A stretch of 64,000 nt of DNA, taken from positions 166,219 through 230,218 of the forward strand of contig NZ_FOLV01000004.1 in the NCBI RefSeq assembly GCF_900112415.1. The letters run 5' to 3'. Origin of the DNA: Bacillus sp. 491mf (GTDB taxonomy: Bacteria > Bacillota > Bacilli > Bacillales > Bacillaceae_G). The notes below the pieces were generated by a model. That model saw only the letters and a list, made by a program, of their open reading frames with translations, did no database searches and had not been told where the DNA came from. Numbering within the stretch: the stretch's first letter is position 1; each line of letters opens with the position of its first letter. Of this stretch, positions 59,753 through 64,000 are shown in pieces. A program made the position numbers and the translations under genes.

Positions 59753-59791
59753 AAAACAGCAGAGATTTTAAAAACTCTGCTGTTTTTTTTA
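59753..59791 (+). terminator. Terminator downstream of pullulanase
   Basis: AAAACAGCAGAG pairs with CTCTGCTGTTTT followed by more T. It lies 230 bases past the pulA stop; the stretch between shows no gene. Confidence 0.85.
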
Positions 59792-59908
59792 CACAATAAT
59801 TGTTTAAATCATGTTCCGTATCCTAGTGACTAGTGAGTATCAATAAAGTATAGAAAATGAATTGAGGATTCAGTAGAACAAGATTAAATAGTTGAAAATA
59901 ACGCTGCG

Positions 59909-60067
59909 GATAAAGTGAAACTTTAATCAGTGGGGGTTTTCTTCATCCCCCACTGATTATCAGCCCTCACCAATCGGGCTTTTACGGGCAGTTTATCTCC
60001 CGCCTAACTTCTTTGCTTTCGCTGAATTTTGAGGTGGGAGTATTACTGCCCGTTAATGCGGGATAAA
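59909..60067 (-). repeat. 153 bp structured element, copy 2 (inverted relative to copy 1)
   Basis: The reverse strand matches 39275-39433 with three differences in about 153 bases, with TTTATC again at both edges and different sequence outside. It ends 16 bases before the start of the second Imm30 gene. Confidence 0.65.
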
Positions 60068-60082
60068 ATCAGGAGGTACATT

Positions 60083-60568
60083 GTGAATTATAAAGAACAA
60101 CTTGCTATTTTATATAAGATGCGCTTTATGGAAAATAAAGGTGATGATATTGAAAAATTTGAAGAAATGTTAAATGAATTATCATTTCATGCAGGAAATG
60201 AGGTGATCCCAGAGCTTTGTAAAATATTTGAGGATGATGTAGCAGAACCTTCTGCAGACGATTATGTAATTGAAACTATTTTTTATATTGCAAGCCGGAA
60301 TGGATTAGAAGATGGACTTATACAGTTAGTGAGTGGAATACCAAATATGGCACCTCAGGCAGAATTTTGGGCAGATAGAATTCATCGAACGCTTTTAAAT
60401 TCAGAAGAGTTAATTTTTCCATATATTAAAGCTTTACAACAGGTTGATGAGTATACGAAACAAATAGTGAAAGATATTTTATGTAATATAAAGAGTGAGA
60501 TGCCGGATTTATATACGGAAAAGATTGATTTTATGTTAAATCATTTGGCAATCAATGAAGTGAATTGA
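60083..60568 (+). CDS. Imm30-family immunity protein (paralogue 2)
   Basis: A 161-residue helical paralogue of the protein at 38630-39103 (IEKFEEMLNELSFHAGNEVI; FEDDVAEPSADDYVIETIFY; LNSEELIFPYIKALQQVDEY). GTG 60083 has AGGAGGT 6 bases upstream and lies just outside the structured repeat; the frame is open back into the repeat but without a start signal. Likely immunity against a polymorphic toxin that is not present. Confidence 0.72.
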   Translation: MNYKEQLAILYKMRFMENKGDDIEKFEEMLNELSFHAGNEVIPELCKIFEDDVAEPSADDYVIETIFYIASRNGLEDGLIQLVSGIPNMAPQAEFWADRIHRTLLNSEELIFPYIKALQQVDEYTKQIVKDILCNIKSEMPDLYTEKIDFMLNHLAINEVN

Positions 60569-60678
60569 AATTGTACAAAAGGAATTTGAGTAGAAATAAA
60601 TGAGATGAAGGTAGCTGTAAAAATGTACTCAAATTCGCTAATAAGAATATAATCAATATCACTTTAGGAGTGATAGAA

Positions 60679-61176
60679 ATGAAAAAAATCAGTCAACTCA
60701 TTGCACAAATAGAATCTTTATCTGATTGCCGTGTGCTTGGGCCTGCAGGATTACCAATAATTGACGAGACGAAGCATATCCTACCTGAAGATGTAAAGGA
60801 ATTTTACAGTCTTTGCGGAGGAATGGTTTTGTTTGAGAATGAGGAGTATTCAGTTTATATAGTCTCTCCACAAAAATTTATTTTAGCAAATCCGGTAATA
60901 ATAGGTGAGCTGCGTGAAGATGATATAACTTCAAATTGGTATATTATATGTAATGATAGACAAGAAGAATACGTAACAATTGATTTGCATCAAAATAGAT
61001 TAGGGAAATGTTATGACAGCTTCTTTGATCGTCATGGAATTGTAGGGGAATCACAAACCATTGCAACATCGTTTGCAGATCTACTTGAAAGATTTATACA
61101 TAATAAGGGGAAGTATTGGTATTGGTTGCAGAGTGATTTTGTATCACTCGGAGATGCTTATGATGGACTTATATAG
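60679..61176 (+). CDS. SMI1/KNR4 (SUKH) family immunity protein
   Basis: A 165-residue protein: LPEDVKEFYSLCGGMVLFEN is the SUKH core start, VYIVSPQKFILANPVIIGEL and YVTIDLHQNRLGKCYDSFFD follow, and SQTIATSFADLLERFIHNKG is the final helix. ATG 60679 has TAGGAG 8 bases upstream. It follows the Imm30 gene and precedes two membrane proteins. Confidence 0.8.
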   Translation: MKKISQLIAQIESLSDCRVLGPAGLPIIDETKHILPEDVKEFYSLCGGMVLFENEEYSVYIVSPQKFILANPVIIGELREDDITSNWYIICNDRQEEYVTIDLHQNRLGKCYDSFFDRHGIVGESQTIATSFADLLERFIHNKGKYWYWLQSDFVSLGDAYDGLI

Positions 61177-61204
61177 CCATTCATAAAAGGGGTAGTGCAT
61201 TGAT

Positions 61205-61477
61205 ATGAATAACGGAAGAGACGATTATAATATTCTATTACTTGGTGGTTTTATAATGAATACAAGTATGTGGATAATGATGAAATTTGTAACCTGGGGT
61301 GAATTTACCAATGAAGGATTTGACGGAACAGCAGAATTCATAAACACGTACATATTAAATCCATCAGCTATAATTGGTTATATCATACTTATTGTACTTT
61401 GGGTAAGATGGTTTATTAAAAATGTGAAAAATAGCAGAAAAACGAAAAATAAGAAAATTAATTTAAACAAAGAGTAG
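61205..61477 (+). CDS. Small membrane protein
   Basis: A 90-residue protein with hydrophobic segments (ILLLGGFIMNTSMWIMMKFV and AIIGYIILIVLWVRWFI) and a lysine-rich tail. Start ATG 61205; an internal ATG at 61256 with GGTGG upstream is possible. Family unknown. It lies 28 bases after the SUKH gene and 16 bases before the next membrane protein, suggesting an operon; membrane immunity proteins are known, but function here is not shown. Confidence 0.55.
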   Translation: MNNGRDDYNILLLGGFIMNTSMWIMMKFVTWGEFTNEGFDGTAEFINTYILNPSAIIGYIILIVLWVRWFIKNVKNSRKTKNKKINLNKE

Positions 61478-61493
61478 TGAAAGGGGGAGTAGC

Positions 61494-61898
61494 GTGTTAC
61501 CATTTTGGAGAGAATATGTAATTAGATTAGTAGAATTAGGTTTACAATTATGGTTCATTGTTATGTTTATAAGACTATTAATACAGAAAAAGAGATTAAG
61601 AGATTCAAAGGTAACTTATATTCCATATGGATTAGCATTTCTTTTCTCATTTATTATGATGGGAGCAAGTGGATTTATAGGTTTACCTACTAAAACTTTA
61701 ATTTACTTAGGTTATGGATTTAATTTTAACGCGCTTGTTTGCAGTTACTTCGTTTTCAAAAATATGATATACGTACTGAAGGATTTTAAACCAGGTGCAT
61801 ATCTTATGAAGTTTTTGAAATACTTGTTCCTCATATTATCTATCTTATCAGCCATTAGTTTCTTATTTAAATCACTTGTAGTGCTACTAACTGTTTAA
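61494..61898 (+). CDS. Integral membrane protein
   Basis: A 134-residue protein with four predicted helices (for example LGLQLWFIVMFIRLLI, YGLAFLFSFIMMGASGFIGL and YLFLILSILSAISFLF). GTG 61494 follows AAAGGGGGAG. No family recognised. Last gene before the insertion sequences; 61899-62106 holds only a trace of an IS605-type end (CAACTACCCACCACTTAA at 62086). Confidence 0.6.
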   Translation: MLPFWREYVIRLVELGLQLWFIVMFIRLLIQKKRLRDSKVTYIPYGLAFLFSFIMMGASGFIGLPTKTLIYLGYGFNFNALVCSYFVFKNMIYVLKDFKPGAYLMKFLKYLFLILSILSAISFLFKSLVVLLTV

Positions 61899-62176
61899 AC
61901 AAGGTTAAGTATAAAATTAATGTATATGTTCTTTAGTACCTTATTATAATAATTTGTTTACACAATGGGAGTTAGATTAGTAAAAAAGTTTTCCTTCATG
62001 ATATTAATTTTGTCAAATGTAAATGGACCAGTATATAAAGCGTGTAAAATATAGTAAGAAATTTTTTATGTGCTCAATACAATGTCAACTACCCACCACT
62101 TAAATGAAGTGACCCCATAAAGTTTGATGGGTTATTTGGTTATGCGGCGGTTAAGGTCTGAACTCGGTATTGTTAC

Positions 62177-62954
62177 TTAGCTCAGGCCTTTTAATTTTGC
62201 CTTAATTCGTTTGTGATTGTAGTAATCTATATATTTCACTAGTTCTCTCTTAAATTGATCTACACTTTCAAATTCCTTCAAATACAGAAATTCAGATTTC
62301 ATAATACCAAAGAAATTTTCAATGACAGCGTTGTCATAACAGTTGCCTTTACGTGACATACTTTGCGTAATACCACGCTCTTTTAGCGCATCTCTATATT
62401 TTTTCATTTGATAGTGCCAACCTTGATCTGAATGGAGAAGAAGCTCGTCATCTTCTGAAAGTCGCTCAAACGATTGTTCTAACATCTCTGATACAAGTGA
62501 ATAGGTTGGTCGTGAACCGATTGTATACGTAATAATTTCACCATTATACAAATCTAAAATTGGTGATAGGTATAGCTTTTCACCAAATAATTTAAACTCT
62601 GTAATATCTGTTACCCATTTTTTATTTGGTTTTTCCGCCTTGAAATTTCGATCTAAGATGTTTGGTGCAATCTTGCCGACTGTACCTTTGTACGAACGAT
62701 ATTTCTTCATACGCACTAGGCATTTCAAACCCAATTCCTTCATATATACGTTGCACTTTTTTATGGTTTACTCGTTGGCCTCGATTTCCGAGCTCATCTC
62801 GAATACGGCGGTATCCATAACGTCCTTCATGCTCATCATAAATCGATTGAATTAAAGTTTTCAAGTCCGCATCTTTGTCTGGTTGCCCGGCGTTTTTCAC
62901 CCAGTAATAGTACGTGCTACGTGGAATATCCGCGAGTTGTAGGAGTGCTTTCAC
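62177..62954 (-). pseudogene. IS3-family transposase orfB, frameshifted
   Basis: The DDE integrase-type transposase is split: the N-terminal part (LQLADIPRSTYYYWVKNAGQ; HEGRYGYRRIRDELGNRGQR) runs out of frame near 62745, where one extra base in CGTATATATGAAGG breaks RI-MKELGLK. The second part carries the catalytic block: [10 protein letters not shown] with the first Asp, [11 protein letters not shown] with the second Asp, and [14 protein letters not shown] with the Glu. The element therefore cannot make a full transposase. Confidence 0.85.
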
Positions 62955-62980
62955 CGGGAATTCAGTCCTTAGTTCATAGA

Positions 62981-63502
62981 CTACTTGTGCTTTGTCTTGT
63001 TTGGTGATTTTTCCTTGTTTTGAACTAAGGCATTCAACTTTTTTAAGTACGCATTCTCCATACGTAAACGCTCTAATTCGACTTGTAGTGCCTCAATAGA
63101 TCCTTCAGCTGGTAATAATTTTTTCGTTTGTTTATTTGTTTCTTTATTCATAGATGGGTGCCCCTTTTCCTTTGGTTCTAGGGCCTCGATTCCACCAGAT
63201 TCAAACTGTTTTTTCCAAGTTCGAATCATCTTCGTTGTAGAAAGATTGAAAATCGCAGTTGTTTCTCGGATCGACGTCCTATGTTCGCTCATATAATTAA
63301 GTACGTCTAGTTTATATTGCATAGAATACGTTGTATAGTTTTTTATAAAAGCTTTTACTCCATGATATTCATATCGTTTAATAAAAAGGAGTAAATCACT
63401 TTTATCCATACCAAGTGCATTGGCGATCGCTTTGCATGATTCGTTTCCATCTACATAACGCTGAACAGCAGCTAATTTTTCTGATTCAGAGAATTTCTGC
63501 AT
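62981..63502 (-). CDS. IS3-family transposase orfA
   Basis: A 173-residue protein with two helix-turn-helix segments (SESEKLAAVQRYVDGNESCK; TSIRETTAIFNLSTTKMIRT then WKKQFESGG) and a C-terminal leucine-zipper coil (LQVELERLRMENAYLKKLNA). It is the OrfA of the IS3 element; in intact copies a -1 frameshift joins it to OrfB. AGAGAGGTG precedes ATG. Confidence 0.87.
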   Translation of the reverse strand: MQKFSESEKLAAVQRYVDGNESCKAIANALGMDKSDLLLFIKRYEYHGVKAFIKNYTTYSMQYKLDVLNYMSEHRTSIRETTAIFNLSTTKMIRTWKKQFESGGIEALEPKEKGHPSMNKETNKQTKKLLPAEGSIEALQVELERLRMENAYLKKLNALVQNKEKSPNKTKHK

Positions 63503-63581
63503 ATAAAAAGCACCTCTCTGTCGGGGGCGAGGCCACTGAAAAACTTCCGTTTTTCATCTCATAAAACATATGTAAAACAAA

Positions 63582-63623
63582 AAAGGCGACCTTTCGTTCA
63601 GTTTTGAACGAAAGGTCGCCTTT
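63582..63623 (-). terminator. Perfect 19 bp hairpin after the IS1182-type transposase
   Basis: Bases 63582-63600 are the exact reverse complement of 63605-63623 around GTTT. On the minus strand it follows the transposase stop and is followed by TTGTTTTA. Confidence 0.8.
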
Positions 63624-63638
63624 CTCTCTATACTTTTG

Positions 63639-64000
63639 TTACTGTTTCCCTTTTAATAATGTCATAATTCGTTTTAAATTAACTGCGAATATGGCCATCG
63701 CCCCTTGCATTCGCATGCCAATAAGACCCGAGGAAGATGCCACATCATACCCATGTCTATGTTTGAGTTCACTATTTTTCGCTTCAATTTTATAGCGCTC
63801 TTTTGCTTTTTCTTTGAACAGCTCGCTTTCTTGAAAAGTTTTTTGTTTACTATGTTCTGTTGAGTGGATCGTGACTGAATACGTTTTTGATTTTGCGCCT
63901 TCTTTATAACAGCCTTCTTTAAAAGGGCATCGTTTACATTTTTCTATATCAAAGTAATAGGTATCTCTCTGACTTTTACCTGTATTTTTCTTTCCTTCTC
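63639..64000 (-). CDS. IS1182-family transposase, C-terminal part (runs off window)
   Basis: The minus-strand frame is open from the window edge to TAA at 63639-63641. It reads DIEKCKRCPFKEGCYKEGAK, then KTYSVTIHSTEHSKQKTFQE and KERYKIEAKNSELKHRHGYD, with MQGAMAIFAVNLKRIMTLLK at the end. The cysteine cluster C-x2-C-x5-C and the E...N-x-E-L-K-H-R-H-G block are those of the DDE domain of IS1182-type transposases. About 120 residues are visible of roughly 450. Confidence 0.85.
   Translation of the reverse strand, partial: EGKKNTGKSQRDTYYFDIEKCKRCPFKEGCYKEGAKSKTYSVTIHSTEHSKQKTFQESELFKEKAKERYKIEAKNSELKHRHGYDVASSSGLIGMRMQGAMAIFAVNLKRIMTLLKGKQ

Larger units (their letters stand above)
62107..63540 (-). 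mobile_element. IS3-family insertion sequence (IS150-like), defective
   Basis: Contains orfA and orfB in the usual overlapping-frame arrangement on the minus strand. orfB has a frameshift. The exact ends are uncertain: TGAAGTGACCCC near 62105 and TCAGTGGCCTC near 63535 (read inward) are the best candidates for imperfect terminal repeats. Confidence 0.75.

Overview
The window looks like a chromosomal accessory region of a Bacillus cereus-group bacterium (B. cereus / B. thuringiensis type). The signs are AT-rich DNA with strong Shine-Dalgarno sequences, an H-type small acid-soluble spore protein, NprR-type cytoplasmic peptide-receptor regulators, CcpA (cre) sites, and many copies of a ~150 bp interspersed repeat that I identify from memory as bcr1-like. 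I saw no rRNA, tRNA, CRISPR array or origin.

Layout. 1-2.1 kb: an FtsX-type ABC permease cut in two by an in-frame amber codon, then sspH. 2.8-5.6 kb: two tandem NprR-like HTH/TPR regulators. 5.9-9.3 kb: an unknown protein, a small membrane protein and a three-gene ABC transporter of the LanFEG/BcrAB self-immunity type. 9.8-13.7 kb: a histidine phosphatase and a four-gene operon (phosphotransferase, deaminase, methyltransferase, NUDIX). 13.8-18.1 kb, minus strand: secreted C69 dipeptidase with a cre site, an LCM-type methyltransferase behind a probable transcription attenuator, PAP2 phosphatase, HAD hydrolase. 18.6-22.7 kb: GIY-YIG protein, TRM11-like methyltransferase, a small ORF, then an HD/APH(6)-like kinase/GNAT operon.

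23-29.4 kb holds SUKH immunity genes among gene relics: SDR C-terminus, ArdC C-terminus, BceB-type permease N-terminus and unidentified tails. 29.5-37.3 kb carries a second PAP2 phosphatase, a DUF1292 protein between two inverted bcr1-like repeats, an isochorismatase-family hydrolase, an FMN reductase, a secreted erythromycin-esterase-like protein, a macrolide-type glycosyltransferase translationally coupled to a broken XRE-AbrB regulator, and a HAD phosphatase.

37.8-61.9 kb is mainly a large array of polymorphic-toxin immunity-type genes (Imm30 twice, Imm22, Imm1-like, DUF2247, Imm47-like, ankyrin, Syd-like and several SMI1/KNR4 proteins) without any intact toxin; only C-terminal relics remain, the clearest being a deaminase-type toxin with two stops. 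A tRNA 2'-phosphotransferase (KptA) sits inside the array. The array is interrupted by a compact alkylation-repair locus (alkA, 2OG-Fe(II) oxygenase, adaA, ogt/adaB, SPL-like radical SAM, truncated Ada zinc-domain protein) with a shared upstream motif, and by a secreted type I pullulanase with cre sites. Two nearly identical 153 bp structured elements in inverted orientation, each beside an Imm30 paralogue, bracket 20.6 kb of the array. The window ends in an IS3-family element with a frameshifted orfB and the 3' part of an IS1182-type transposase.

Together the genes suggest a competition and stress region: antibiotic-modifying-type enzymes, efflux or self-immunity, DNA alkylation repair and many orphan immunity genes. 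Functions are read from family resemblance; no database search was possible.
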